The notes: generated by a model not told the origin, from the sequence alone. 64,000 bases of DNA from Paludibaculum fermentans (GCF_015277775.1 NZ_CP063849.1:5223501-5287500); one strand, 5' to 3'; shown: positions 38,278 through 47,796, numbered from the stretch's first letter. A program made the numbers and translations.

Positions 38278-39380
38278 TTCGCTCGCTTGTAGAAAGGGAT
38301 GGGGATGGTGACCGCTTCGACAGGGGCATTCCGTACCATGACTTCGATGGAGGTGCCGGGTACAGCCTTGTCGAGGGGCAGGTAACACATTCCGATGTTC
38401 TTGTTGAGCGTCGGGGAAGGACCGCCGGAGGTGACCCAGCCGGCGGGAGCGCCCGCGACGCGGACTTCGTAGCCGTCGCGGCCGATGCCGCGACCACACA
38501 TTTCAAAGCCAATCAGTTTACGGGTGAGACCGGCGGCCTTCTGCTCTTCCAGCCTGGCGCGGCCGAGGAAATCACCCTTGTCGAACTTGACGATCCACTG
38601 CAGGCCGGCTTCGAGGGGCGAAATGGAAGCATCGATCTCGTGGCCGTACAAGGCCATGCCGGATTCCATGCGGAGGGTGTTGCGGGCACCCAAACCGGCG
38701 GGTTTGATCCCAAACTCCTCGCCGGCGGCCATGAGTTCGTTCCAGCGTTTCTCGGCGAGGCTGGGGTCGACGTAGATTTCAAAGCCATCCTCGCCCGTGT
38801 AGCCGGTGCGGGCGATGCGGGCCCAGTCTCCGGAGACTTCGCCATCGGTGAACCAGTAGTACTTGATGGGCGAGAGTTCGGTCTTGGTGAGCTTCTGGAG
38901 AGTGGCTAGCGCCTTAGGTCCCTGGACCGCGATTTGGGCGTAACGCGGGCCGGCGTTCTCGACGGTGCAATCCCAGCGGTTCTGGGCGGCGATGTGCTCG
39001 AAGTCCTTGTCCTGGTTGGAGGCGTTGACGCACAGGAAGTAGGAATCGTCAGCGACCTTGTGCACCAGGATGTCGTCGACAAAGCCGCCGTGGTCGTAGA
39101 GCAGGCCGGCGTAGTGGACCTGGCCGATGGCCAGCTTGGCGGCGTTGTTCGTGGAGACGTAGTTGACGAGAGAGAGGGCTTCCGGCCCTTTGATCTCGAT
39201 CTCGCCCATGTGGCTGACATCAAAAAGGCCGGCGGCGGTGCGGACCGTGTTGTGCTCGTCGATGATGCCGGAATACTGTACGGGCATGTCCCAACCGCCG
39301 AAGTCCACCATGCGGGCCTTGAGGGCGCGGTGGGCTGCGTTGAGAGGCGTTTTCAGCAGGTCGACGGAAGGATCACTCAT
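38274..39380 (-). CDS. gcvT: Glycine cleavage system T protein (aminomethyltransferase)
   Basis: 368 residues. Releases ammonia and moves the methylene group from GcvH to tetrahydrofolate. Landmarks: RMVDFGGWDMPVQYSGIIDEH, LFDVSHMGEIEIKG, ARTGYTGEDGFEIYVDP and MESGMALYGHEIDASISPLE, all folate-site segments of the family, with a C-terminal barrel near WVTSGGPSPTLNKNIGMCYL. ATG start without a strong ribosome-binding site. First gene of the leftward gcvT-gcvH pair, 73 bases after the glycerate kinase gene on the same strand, so it may be in one transcript with the upstream genes. No glycine-riboswitch-like structure was recognised upstream. Confidence 0.95.
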   Translation of the reverse strand: MSDPSVDLLKTPLNAAHRALKARMVDFGGWDMPVQYSGIIDEHNTVRTAAGLFDVSHMGEIEIKGPEALSLVNYVSTNNAAKLAIGQVHYAGLLYDHGGFVDDILVHKVADDSYFLCVNASNQDKDFEHIAAQNRWDCTVENAGPRYAQIAVQGPKALATLQKLTKTELSPIKYYWFTDGEVSGDWARIARTGYTGEDGFEIYVDPSLAEKRWNELMAAGEEFGIKPAGLGARNTLRMESGMALYGHEIDASISPLEAGLQWIVKFDKGDFLGRARLEEQKAAGLTRKLIGFEMCGRGIGRDGYEVRVAGAPAGWVTSGGPSPTLNKNIGMCYLPLDKAVPGTSIEVMVRNAPVEAVTIPIPFYKRAK

Positions 39381-39453
39381 AGGATTTGGCTTACGGTCAA
39401 CTCAATCTAACATAGGGCACCCCCAGGTGGCGTAGCAGCGCGGAGCGGGCCTG

Positions 39454-40752
39454 TCATCTGAGGAGCATGAGCCGGACATCCATCACGTTGGTGCCGGTCG
39501 GCCCGGTCTTCACGAGGTCACCCAGGGCATCGAAGAAGTGGTAAGAATCGTTGCGGCCCAGGGACAAGGCGGCATTCAGCCCCAGTTTGGCGGCGCGTTG
39601 GACCGATTCGCCGTCCGCCATGGCGCCTGCCGCGTCGGTGGGTCCGTCGGTGCCGTCAGTACCGCCGCTAAAAGCCAGCACTCCGGGTTGGCCGTCAAGG
39701 ACGATGGCGGCGGCGAGCGCGAACTCCTGATTGCGGCCCCCGAGGCCGTCGCCGCGGATGGTGACCGTGGTTTCGCCGCCGGAAATGAAGCAGACCGGTG
39801 GTTTGGCCGGACGTCCGGTGGCGATGGCCTCGCGGGCGATGGCGGCGTGCATGAAGGCGACATCCTTGGTCTCGCCCTCGATGGTGGTGGAAAGGACGAC
39901 GGGCTTGTAGCCGAGGTCCTTAGCCTTGGCCGCGGCGGCTTTCACGGCGAGCAGATTGCTGCCGATGACGAGATTGCGGGTGCGGGCGAAACAGGCGTCC
40001 CCCTCTTTGGGTGTATCTTCCACGGTGCCGCGGAGGCCGGACTGGAGGCGGGTGCGGACGGACGCGGGCAACTGGGCGGCGAGGCCGTATTTTTCGATGA
40101 CGGTCCAGGCGGTTTGGAAGGTGGAGGGGTCGGGGGCGGTGGGGCCGGACCCGATGACGTCCAGCGGGTCGCCGACCACGTCGGAGAGCATCAGCGAAAC
40201 CACGGTGGCGGGTGCGGCCAAGCGAGCCAGTTGGCCTCCCTTTATGAGGGAGAGGTGTTTGCGGACCGCGTTGAGCTCGTGGATGGTGGCTCCGCAGCCG
40301 AGGAGGAGCCGGGTGGTGTCCTGCTTCTCCGCGAGAGTGATTGGAGCGGCCGGCAAGGGCAGGAGGGCCGAGCCTCCGCCGGAGATGAGGCAGATGACCA
40401 GATCGTCCGCTTTCGCATCACTGGCGAGCAGGGCGATCTGCCGGGCGCCGTCAACACCGCGTTGATCGGGCACGGGATGACTGCACTCGTTCAGCCGGAT
40501 GCGCTTGAGGTCCGCGAGATGACCGTCCTTGGTATTCACGAGCCCAGCGGTGACATGGCCGCCGAGGGCGGCTTCCACGGCATGGGCCATGGCTGCGGAG
40601 GCCTTGCCTGCGCCAAGGACAAAGATATGGCGAAAACGATGAGTGGGGATCCTCTTGAGAGCGGCCAGCACGGCGGTTTCCGGTTGGGCAGCATCGACCG
40701 CGGCCTGGAAGATGGCCTTGGCGTCGCGGCGGAGAATCCGGGCAATAGGCAT
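39454..40752 (-). CDS. Glycerate 2-kinase (DUF4147/MOFRL family)
   Basis: 432 residues. The N-terminal DUF4147 domain (IFVLGAGKASAAMAHAVEAAL, ECSHPVPDQRGVDGARQI, DLVICLISGGGSALLPLP) and the C-terminal MOFRL domain (FISGGETTVTIRGDGLGGRN, QEFALAAAI, FSGGTDGTDGPTDAAGAM) are complete. The family phosphorylates D-glycerate to 2-phosphoglycerate. Next to glycine cleavage genes it fits a glycine/serine to hydroxypyruvate/glycerate route feeding central metabolism. Six bases after shikimate kinase on the same strand. ATG start. Symbol not given because gckA, garK and ttuD names are used inconsistently for this family. Confidence 0.9.
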   Translation of the reverse strand: MPIARILRRDAKAIFQAAVDAAQPETAVLAALKRIPTHRFRHIFVLGAGKASAAMAHAVEAALGGHVTAGLVNTKDGHLADLKRIRLNECSHPVPDQRGVDGARQIALLASDAKADDLVICLISGGGSALLPLPAAPITLAEKQDTTRLLLGCGATIHELNAVRKHLSLIKGGQLARLAAPATVVSLMLSDVVGDPLDVIGSGPTAPDPSTFQTAWTVIEKYGLAAQLPASVRTRLQSGLRGTVEDTPKEGDACFARTRNLVIGSNLLAVKAAAAKAKDLGYKPVVLSTTIEGETKDVAFMHAAIAREAIATGRPAKPPVCFISGGETTVTIRGDGLGGRNQEFALAAAIVLDGQPGVLAFSGGTDGTDGPTDAAGAMADGESVQRAAKLGLNAALSLGRNDSYHFFDALGDLVKTGPTGTNVMDVRLMLLR

Positions 40753-40758
40753 TGGTAA

Positions 40759-41286
40759 TTAGAAGATGGGCAGTTTCAGAATGGTATCGACCGCGCCCTG
40801 GGAACCTTCCGAGCCGACCGGGATTCGATAATCCGACTTGTCGTAGAACTCGCGCCGCGCCCAATAGAGGGCTTCGAACTTCTCGGGGTCCCGGGCGAGG
40901 GGCCGGTGGGTGGAGTGGGCGATGCGGGAGCGAATGAGTTCCAGAGGCGCATCCAGCCAGATGGAGAGCCCGTGGTTCTGGATGAGCTCGAAGTTTCGGG
41001 GTTGGGCAAAACACCCGCCACCGACGGAGATGACCCAAGGGACGCCGCGGGCGACATCAGAGACGCGGCGCTTGAGGGCCTCGCTCTCGATGCGGCGGAA
41101 TTCATCCTCGCCATGCGTATCGAAGATCTGGCCGATGGGCTGTTGCTCGCGCGCCTCGATATCCTCGTCCAGGTCGGCAAACCGCCACCCGAGGTATTTG
41201 GCGAGTGCGCGGCCCACCGTCGTTTTTCCGCTACCCATGAAGCCCACCAGGTAGATGCCCGGTGTGCGCTTCAGCTTAAGAATCAT
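40759..41286 (-). CDS. aroK: Shikimate kinase
   Basis: 175 residues. Phosphorylates shikimate at the 3-hydroxyl in aromatic amino acid synthesis. Walker A GFMGSGKTTVGRALA (about 16-30), the shikimate-binding ADLDEDIEAREQQPIGQIF (the DxD pattern), FRRIESEAL, and the GGGCF loop with PWVISVGGGCFAQPRN are in the expected order. The lid arginine lies in HRPLARDP. The start ATG 41284-41286 overlaps the SDR gene stop by 4 bases. The aroK assignment is by family; no other aro genes are in the window. Confidence 0.92.
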   Translation of the reverse strand: MILKLKRTPGIYLVGFMGSGKTTVGRALAKYLGWRFADLDEDIEAREQQPIGQIFDTHGEDEFRRIESEALKRRVSDVARGVPWVISVGGGCFAQPRNFELIQNHGLSIWLDAPLELIRSRIAHSTHRPLARDPEKFEALYWARREFYDKSDYRIPVGSEGSQGAVDTILKLPIF

Positions 41287-42068
41287 GCTTGCTGCTCCAA
41301 TTGGCGGTGGAACCGCGCCAAGAACCTTTCAGTCTGCCACGGAAAGAGCCGCGCCGCGAGAAGCAGCAACCTGGCGCTGCCGGGGGTCACGACGGTAGCG
41401 GCTCCTTTTTCGATACCTCGAACGATAGCATTGGCGCATTCCGCGGCGGTGATGGCGAAGTGCGAAGGGTTGCGGAGGGAGGGGGGCATGGCGGCTCCGC
41501 GAACGTTCTCAGGGAAGGCCGTTTTCACGTAGCCGGGGCAAACGGTCATGACCTGGATCCCTGCACCGGAGAGTTCGGAACGCAGGCCTTCCGACAGCGC
41601 GCACAAGGCGAACTTGGAAGCGGAGTATATGGAAAGCCACGGCAAGGTCAATCTCCCAGCGACGGAACTGATATTGACGATGATGCCGCTTCCTCGCTCT
41701 TTCATCAAGGGCGCAGCGAGTTGGATGAGATGGAGGGGCGCAAAAAGGTTGAGCTCGAACATGTCGCGCACGTCGTCGAGAGGCGAGCGGGTGGGCGGCG
41801 CATACATCCCGTAGCCAGCATTATTGACGAGGATGTCAATGTGGCCGAATCGATCGAGGGAGCGTTGGATGAGGGTGTCGCGGAAGGCGGAGTCGCAAAG
41901 GTCGCCGGGGAGGACAAGGTCCTCGGGTTGGGCGATGCGTGCGAGCCGTTCCGTAGAGCGGCCCGTGAGCACGAGACGCGCACCGCGGCGGCGGAGTTCC
42001 GCGGCGAGGGCAGCACCGATGCCGGAGCTGGCTCCCGTGATGAGTGTGACACTGCCGGAGATCTTCAT
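41283..42068 (-). CDS. Short-chain dehydrogenase/reductase
   Basis: About 261 residues from ATG 42066-42068. Classical SDR fold: TLITGASSGIGAALAAEL (TGxxxGxG cofactor loop), VLTGRSTERL, ILVNNAGYGMYAP (NNAG), and the catalytic Ser-Tyr-Lys in VNISSVAGRLTLPW, then SIYSASKFALCALSEGL (YxxxK). The C-terminal part (GIQVMTVCPGYVKTAFPEN) is the usual substrate lid region, followed by a hydrophobic helix. Substrate unknown; family members include fatty-acyl and steroid-type reductases. It overlaps aroK by ATGA and is divergent from the Lon-domain gene with a 41-bp gap that must hold both promoters. Confidence 0.88.
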   Translation of the reverse strand: MKISGSVTLITGASSGIGAALAAELRRRGARLVLTGRSTERLARIAQPEDLVLPGDLCDSAFRDTLIQRSLDRFGHIDILVNNAGYGMYAPPTRSPLDDVRDMFELNLFAPLHLIQLAAPLMKERGSGIIVNISSVAGRLTLPWLSIYSASKFALCALSEGLRSELSGAGIQVMTVCPGYVKTAFPENVRGAAMPPSLRNPSHFAITAAECANAIVRGIEKGAATVVTPGSARLLLLAARLFPWQTERFLARFHRQLEQQA

Positions 42069-42109
42069 GAGTAAGGGCGGTTCCCGGCGCGGGCTGGGCT
42101 TATCTCCGC

Positions 42110-42766
42110 ATGAGCCATAATACAAAGATGCCGGAGGGCCTGCTGCCGCTGTTTCCACTGGAAGTGGTGCTGTTTCCGAACACGAGTTTGCCGTTGCACA
42201 TCTTCGAGGACCGGTACAAGGAGATGATCAACGAATGCATTACCGAGGATCGCGCTTTCGGCATCGTGCTCTCGCGCGGGAACGGGGTGCTGCGGACCGG
42301 CACTACTGCCGCCGTGGAACAGGTGCTGCAGCGGTTTGAAGACGGCCGTTTGGACATCCTTACGCTGGGGCGCCGGCGGTTTGAGATCCTTTCGATCCAA
42401 ACTGACAGGAACTTTTTCCAGGCGGAAGTCCAGTATTTCGACGATGACGATCAGGCGCCGGCCAGTCTGCAGACGATTCTGCGGGCGCTTGAGCAGTTCG
42501 AAGAACTCGTCAAGCTCACCGGAGACGAGACCGAGACGCCGGAAGCGGACCACCCCGAGTTGAGCTTTCAACTGGCCCAGATCTCGACAGATCTAAGTTT
42601 CCGCCAAACGTTGCTGCAGATGCGCTCGGAGGCGGACCGGATGGAGCAGGTACGCGAGCATCTGGCGGTGCTGCTGGAGCGGCACAAACTCGGCAAAGAG
42701 ATCAGGAAAGTGGCACGGCTGAACGGGCATGGCAAGCATACGCCGGACCTTTCCAGCCTCGAATAG
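42110..42766 (+). CDS. LON N-terminal (substrate-binding) domain protein, no protease part
   Basis: 218 residues. The LON_substr_bdg domain is complete: LLPLFPLEVVLFPNTSLPLH, IFEDRYKEMINECITEDRAF, GIVLSRGNG and the GTTAAVEQVLQRFEDGRLDI beta segments. After that comes a helical part with LSFQLAQISTDLSFRQTLL and HLAVLLERHKLGKEIRKVA. The ATPase and protease domains of Lon are absent, so it is one of the stand-alone LON-domain proteins of unknown role. The next gene, a HAD hydrolase, starts 10 bases later. ATG 42110 chosen; ATG 42128 is possible. Confidence 0.85.
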   Translation: MSHNTKMPEGLLPLFPLEVVLFPNTSLPLHIFEDRYKEMINECITEDRAFGIVLSRGNGVLRTGTTAAVEQVLQRFEDGRLDILTLGRRRFEILSIQTDRNFFQAEVQYFDDDDQAPASLQTILRALEQFEELVKLTGDETETPEADHPELSFQLAQISTDLSFRQTLLQMRSEADRMEQVREHLAVLLERHKLGKEIRKVARLNGHGKHTPDLSSLE

Positions 42767-42776
42767 ACCGTTACTC

Positions 42777-43463
42777 ATGCGCCTCAACCTGCTGATCGAC
42801 GCCGACGATACGCTGTGGGAGAACAACGTCTACTTCGAGGCGGCTTTCGAGCAGTTTGTCTCGTTCCTGGAGCATTCGACGCTGACGGCGGATGAGGTTC
42901 GGGCCATCCTGGATGAGATCGAACTGGCCAACAGCAAGGTGCACGGGTACGGTTCGTTGAACTTCGGCCGGAACCTGCAGGAGTGCTACCGGCGGCTGGC
43001 CGGACGGGCGATCCGGAACGAGGATCTGGAAACGGTGAAGGGGTTTGCGCTTCGGATTCTGGAACAACCGGTGGAGTTGATGGAGGGAGTGGCGGAGACG
43101 CTGGAGTACCTCGCATCGCGGCATGCCCTGACCATTTGCACGAAGGGCCACGAGGAAGAGCAGAAGCTCAAGATCGACCGTTCCGGGGTGGGGGTGTGGT
43201 TCGAGCACACGGCCATTGTGAAGGAGAAAGACCGGGGCGCTTACCAGCGGCTGGTGGCCGAACGGGGGTTGGATCCGGCTGTTACCTGGATGATCGGGAA
43301 CTCTCCGAAATCCGATATCAACCCGTCGCTGGAGGCCGGATTGAATGCGGTGTTCGTGCCGCATGAACGGACCTGGACGCTGGAGCGGCAGGCGTTGCGC
43401 GAGCCTGGACCGGGGCGGCTGGAGATCGTGGAGAGATTCTCAGACCTTCAGCGGCTGTTTTAA
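42777..43463 (+). CDS. HAD-superfamily hydrolase
   Basis: 228 residues. The nucleophile motif is LLIDADDTLWENN, a variant DxDxT (D-A-D-D-T). The cap helices follow (YGSLNFGRNLQECYRRLAGR), then ALTICTKGHEEEQKLKI with motif II Thr and the motif III/IV region VKEKDRGAYQRLVAERGLDP and MIGNSPKSDINPSLEAGLNAVF (acidic D in KSDINPS). Likely a phosphatase for a small metabolite; substrate unknown. Start ATG 42777, just after the Lon-domain gene. An earlier frame extension would overlap that gene and is not needed. Confidence 0.85.
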   Translation: MRLNLLIDADDTLWENNVYFEAAFEQFVSFLEHSTLTADEVRAILDEIELANSKVHGYGSLNFGRNLQECYRRLAGRAIRNEDLETVKGFALRILEQPVELMEGVAETLEYLASRHALTICTKGHEEEQKLKIDRSGVGVWFEHTAIVKEKDRGAYQRLVAERGLDPAVTWMIGNSPKSDINPSLEAGLNAVFVPHERTWTLERQALREPGPGRLEIVERFSDLQRLF

Positions 43464-43574
43464 GGGCGAACAGGACGTCCCATGAGCGGACAGCGCCTGG
43501 CGCCGCACCTGGCGGCAAGGCACTGATGCGGCAAGAGTTGACTTTGGCTCTGTGGGTGCCGCTACACTCCCGCG

Positions 43575-45968
43575 ATGCTTCCGGATTTCATATTCGCCTT
43601 TCGTTCCCTTCACAAGAGTCTCGGCTTCACGCTGGTGTCGGTGCTGACACTGGGCTTAGGGATCGGGGCCTCCACGGCGATGTTCAGCGTGGTGCACTCG
43701 GCACTACTGCGCCCGCTGCCTTACCCGGAGGCCGATCGAATCGTCCATGTGTGGGAAGAGACCGCGGCGATGGGGTTCCCGGAGAATACTCCGGCGCCGG
43801 CCAATTACTATGACTGGAAAGCGCAGTCGAAGACGCTGGAGGACATGACGGCCTTCCGGCGCTGGGCCTTCACGTTGACGGGAGAAGGGGAAGCTGTCCG
43901 CATCGAAGGCGTGAAGACGACCCCCGAGTTGTTCCCGCTGCTAGGCGTGAAGCCGCGGTTGGGGCGGGTGTTCACCGCGGCGGAAGACGAGGCTGGAGCG
44001 CCCGGCGTAGCGATCGTGAGCTACGCATTGTGGAGGGACCGGTTCGGCAGCGACTCCTCGCTGATTGGAAAGACGCTATCGCTGGACGGTGCTGCGATGA
44101 CGGTGATCGGGGTCATGCCGGCCGAGTTTCGCGTGGCCGGGTATGAGGCGGACATCTGGACTCCGATGGCGTTCAGTCCGGAAGACCGGACCCGGCGAGG
44201 CTCCCACTTTCTGCAGGTGATGGCGAAGCTGAAGCCCGGGGTGACGCTGGAGCAGGCTCGAGCGGAGATGAAGGGGATCGCGAAGCGGCTGGAACTCCAG
44301 TATCCGGATTCGAATTCGGAAGTGGGCGCCGTGGTGACCAGCCTGCGGCAAACGCTAAGCGGGCGGCAGAAGCCGATGCTGCTGGCGCTGCTGGGGATTG
44401 TCGGGTTCCTGCTGCTGATCGCCTGTGCCAATGTGGCCGGGCTGCTGGTGGCACGGGCCTCGGCGCGGCAACGGGAATTCGCGGTGCGGGCGGCTTTGGG
44501 CGCCGGGCGGATGAAGCTGCTGCGGCTGCAACTGGTGGAGAGTTCGGTACTGGCGGCCCTTGCCTGCCTGCTGGGTTTGGCGTTGGCCGCCTGGACCAAG
44601 GAGGGCGTGTCGCGGCTGCTGCCGGAGGCGCTGTACGGGGCCAAGGAGATCGAGCTGAATCCGGTGGTGCTGGGTTTCTCGATGGTTGCCGCGGCTCTGA
44701 CCGCGCTTCTTTCCGGGATGGCGCCCGCCCTTTTGGCCTGGCGCACGGCCGAAGCGGACTCGCTGCGGCAGGGCAGCCGGAACCAAGTGGGTGGGCGGGC
44801 AGGCCTGCGCCAGTTGCTGGTCGGCGCGGAGGTTACGCTCTCCGTGCTGATGCTGACAGGCGCCGGATTGTTTCTGCATAGCTTCCTCAAGCTGCAACGG
44901 CAGGAGTTGGGTTTCGACCCCGAGGGCCTCGTTACGATGCGGCTGGTGCTGCCGGACCGATCGTACGCGAAGGATGAACAGCGCGTCGCCTTCTACCAGG
45001 CGTCGCTGGAGAAGATCAAGGCGATTCCTGGAGTGGCCGACGCCGGTTGGACCTACCGCGTACCGACCAGCATGGCCGGCGGAGCAAGCATGGTGACGTT
45101 CGATGGGCGTCCGGCGCCGCCGCGCGGGCAGGAGATCGTCGTGCCGCACCGCTATGTGACTCCGTCGTATTTCCCTACGATGCGGATGCGGCTGGTGGAG
45201 GGGCGGCTGATGGAGGCGCGCGATACGAAAGGCCCGGTTTACGGCGTGATGGTGAACGAGACCTTTGCCAGGCGCTTCTTCCAGGGACGGTCCGCGCTGG
45301 ACAGTACGTTCGTCGACAGCAACCAGGAGGCGAAGTGCCGGATCATCGGCGTGGTGGCGGATGTGCGCGAATACAACATCGACGAGCCGGCCCGGCCGGT
45401 GATGTACAACCCGCTGCAGGCCGCCCCAATGGTCCGGGACCTGGTGGTGCGGACAGCGATGGAGCCAGGGGCGGTCGCGACGCTGGTGCGTGCCGAGATC
45501 CGGTCGATTGATGCCAGCCTGGCTGTGTCCCATGTGCAGCCGATGGAGGAGGTGCTTTCGAAGGCGGTGGCGGGCCCAAGGCTCCAGATGGTGCTGGCCG
45601 GCATATTTGCGGTGTTGGCGCTGCTGCTGACGGGCGTGGGTTTGGCGGGCGTGGTGGCACAGAGCGTGGTTGAGCGGACGCCCGAGATTGGGCTTCGCAT
45701 GGCGCTGGGCGCACAGCGCGGTCATGTGCTGGCGCTGGTGTTCCGGGAGGGCATTCTGCCGACCGGGGCCGGGCTGGCGGCGGGCCTCGCACTGAGCCTG
45801 GCGATGGCTCGTACGGTGCAGAGCCTGCTGTATGGGGTGCAGGCGCATGACACCCAGACGTTTGTCACGGTGCCACTGGTGCTGGCGGGGGTCTCGTTGC
45901 TGGCCATGCTGCTGCCGGCGCTGCGCGCCCTGCGGATTGAACCGATGAGCGCGCTGCGCGGCGATTGA
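43575..45968 (+). CDS. ADOP/MacB-like ABC transporter permease
   Basis: 797 residues. An N-terminal membrane anchor (LHKSLGFTLVSVLTLGLGIGA) and the MacB periplasmic core (AMFSVVHSALLRPLPYPEAD, VHVWEETAAM) lead to the first FtsX-like domain with membrane helices (LLALLGIVGFLLLIACANVAG, LLVARASARQREFAVRAALG). A second duplicated half follows (LLVGAEVTLSVLMLTGAGLF, then ALLLTGVGLAGVVAQSVVERTPEIGLRMALG near the end). This duplicated permease without its own ATPase is the acidobacterial-type ADOP. The gene stands alone and no ATPase gene is next to it. It ends 6 bases before the convergent DUF885 gene. Confidence 0.9.
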   Translation: MLPDFIFAFRSLHKSLGFTLVSVLTLGLGIGASTAMFSVVHSALLRPLPYPEADRIVHVWEETAAMGFPENTPAPANYYDWKAQSKTLEDMTAFRRWAFTLTGEGEAVRIEGVKTTPELFPLLGVKPRLGRVFTAAEDEAGAPGVAIVSYALWRDRFGSDSSLIGKTLSLDGAAMTVIGVMPAEFRVAGYEADIWTPMAFSPEDRTRRGSHFLQVMAKLKPGVTLEQARAEMKGIAKRLELQYPDSNSEVGAVVTSLRQTLSGRQKPMLLALLGIVGFLLLIACANVAGLLVARASARQREFAVRAALGAGRMKLLRLQLVESSVLAALACLLGLALAAWTKEGVSRLLPEALYGAKEIELNPVVLGFSMVAAALTALLSGMAPALLAWRTAEADSLRQGSRNQVGGRAGLRQLLVGAEVTLSVLMLTGAGLFLHSFLKLQRQELGFDPEGLVTMRLVLPDRSYAKDEQRVAFYQASLEKIKAIPGVADAGWTYRVPTSMAGGASMVTFDGRPAPPRGQEIVVPHRYVTPSYFPTMRMRLVEGRLMEARDTKGPVYGVMVNETFARRFFQGRSALDSTFVDSNQEAKCRIIGVVADVREYNIDEPARPVMYNPLQAAPMVRDLVVRTAMEPGAVATLVRAEIRSIDASLAVSHVQPMEEVLSKAVAGPRLQMVLAGIFAVLALLLTGVGLAGVVAQSVVERTPEIGLRMALGAQRGHVLALVFREGILPTGAGLAAGLALSLAMARTVQSLLYGVQAHDTQTFVTVPLVLAGVSLLAMLLPALRALRIEPMSALRGD

Positions 45969-45974
45969 AGAACG

Positions 45975-47705
45975 CTAGAGAAGCGGCGCGGTGTTGCCCG
46001 GCAGCAGGATCTGCCGCATGAGTTTGAGCGGCAGCGGACCCTGCTTCACGAACTCGTCGTGGAAGCCCTGCAGACTGTAGGCGGACCCCTTGGCCTGCTG
46101 GTAGTCGGCTCGCAGTTTGTAGATCATCAGCTTGCCGAGCGTGTAGTAAAGGTAGGTCGGATTGTAGGCGCCGCGGCGCGATTCCTCAAACGCGTTGGCC
46201 GGTTGCTGAAAGCCCTTTTCCACGAAGAGCTTCTGCCCTTGCTCGACGGTCCAGCCCTGGGTGTGCAGCTTGATGCCCGTGATGTAGCGGCAGTCGCGCA
46301 GCAGCGCCTCGGAAAGCTGCGCGAGGTGGATCTTGGGGTCGCCTTCGCCGTAGCCCTGTTCCAGCATCATCTGTTCGGTGTAGTGCGCCCAGCCTTCGGC
46401 GTTGGAGGCCGCTCCACCCAGCTTGCGGGTCTTGGTGGGGAACTGCTTGCCGTAGAGGAACTGGAGGTAATGGCCGGGGAATGCCTCGTGGATGGTGATC
46501 ATCTGCATCACGTACTTGTTGTAGAGCCGCAGATGCTCTTCCTTGTGCTTCGTGTCCCACTCTTTCTCGGGCGGCGTGACGTAGTAGAAAGCCTCAGTGG
46601 CCTTTTCCTCATAGGGGCCGGGCGTGTCCATGGAAGCGAAGCTGCCCACGCGGGCGTAGACCGGGGTCTCCTCGATGCGCGGGCGGACTTCCGAGGGCAC
46701 GGTGACAATCTTGTGGTCGATGAGGAACGAACGGGTTCCTTCGATGGTGCGGCGGGCGGCGGGCAGGAGATCGGCTTCGGTGGGATGCTCGGTCTCCAGC
46801 GACTTCATGACGTCAGCGGGCGAGAGCTTGGGGTTGATCTTCCTGGCGGTCTCGACGAAGTCGTTGTAGTCCTTGTCGAGATTCGCCTGTCCAACAGCGA
46901 GAACGCGGTCGAGCGGCAGATCCACCATCTCCTCGTAGAGGAGCTTCTTCGAGAAGTTCCCGGCGCCGATGGAGTAGGAGCCTTTCGATCTCGGCAGCAG
47001 GTCTGACTTGAGCCACGCGGCGGCGTCCTTCATGGCGGCCACGACTGCCTCATCGGCCTTCTGGAAATCGCTCAAGGCCTGGGCGTCACCGCCGGCCGCG
47101 TCCTTCGCCCAGACGGCGACTTCCTTCTCGAGGAAGCCGATGGAGCCTCCGGCCACGCGAATGGCAAGGTCAGTGAATTCCTTGGGAGGATTGTCCACAT
47201 TCGCCTTCATCGCGGCGATCAGCGCGGGCGCGGCGGCCAACCTGGCCGTGACGCCGGCCAGGCGCTCTTTCGCCGGTGCGAAGTTGCGCTTCATGAGCAG
47301 ATCGACGGCGCCGCCCGGTGAGGCAACGTAATCGATGGGATTGTGCCGCCAGGTCTGAATGGTCTCGAGGTCGAGCAGTTCGGCCTGCAGAGCATTGTGG
47401 ATCATCGTGAGGTCGATCTGATCCTGCTCCGCCGGCTTGGCGGCCTGCAGCGCCTCGGCCTGCTTCAACTGTTCCTTCACCGTAGCGATGCGCCGCTCGT
47501 AAGCGGCGGCAGAGCGATCTTCCAACTGCTTGTCATATTGATGGAAGCCGACGCTGGTTCCAAAAGAGGGGCTCCAGGTGAAGAGCGCGTCGTAGTAGGT
47601 GTCGACGAAGGCGCTGACCTTGGGCGGTTCCGGCTTGGAGGCGCACGCGCTGAGGAGGAGGGTGAGGGTGAGGCCGGAGACCGCACCCGCGGAGGCGAAT
47701 CGCAT
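45975..47705 (-). CDS. DUF885-family lipoprotein, possible metallopeptidase
   Basis: 576 residues with a lipoprotein signal (LTLTLLLSACASKPE; Cys is the lipidation site). The DUF885 body includes YDALFTWSPSFGTSVGFHQYD and a zinc-type HExxxxH-like motif TIHEAFPGHYLQF with His406, as in many DUF885 proteins that are predicted peptidases. A second conserved block, GWAHYTEQMMLEQGYG, follows about 30 residues later and supplies a further acidic ligand. It is likely anchored to the outer membrane or inner membrane face toward the periplasm. Alone on the minus strand, convergent with the ADOP permease. Confidence 0.85.
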   Translation of the reverse strand: MRFASAGAVSGLTLTLLLSACASKPEPPKVSAFVDTYYDALFTWSPSFGTSVGFHQYDKQLEDRSAAAYERRIATVKEQLKQAEALQAAKPAEQDQIDLTMIHNALQAELLDLETIQTWRHNPIDYVASPGGAVDLLMKRNFAPAKERLAGVTARLAAAPALIAAMKANVDNPPKEFTDLAIRVAGGSIGFLEKEVAVWAKDAAGGDAQALSDFQKADEAVVAAMKDAAAWLKSDLLPRSKGSYSIGAGNFSKKLLYEEMVDLPLDRVLAVGQANLDKDYNDFVETARKINPKLSPADVMKSLETEHPTEADLLPAARRTIEGTRSFLIDHKIVTVPSEVRPRIEETPVYARVGSFASMDTPGPYEEKATEAFYYVTPPEKEWDTKHKEEHLRLYNKYVMQMITIHEAFPGHYLQFLYGKQFPTKTRKLGGAASNAEGWAHYTEQMMLEQGYGEGDPKIHLAQLSEALLRDCRYITGIKLHTQGWTVEQGQKLFVEKGFQQPANAFEESRRGAYNPTYLYYTLGKLMIYKLRADYQQAKGSAYSLQGFHDEFVKQGPLPLKLMRQILLPGNTAPLL

Positions 47706-47796
47706 AATTTCAGGGTAGCAACAGGCGTGAGGAGGAGATCGCCGCCACGCCTGCCGCCAAGGGAAGGCGCCGGCGCGCCACCCCGCCCGCAGCCGG

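Noticed and set aside
39381-39453. Glycine riboswitch upstream of gcvT
   Set aside because: The 73-base gap is too short and no tandem aptamer features could be seen.
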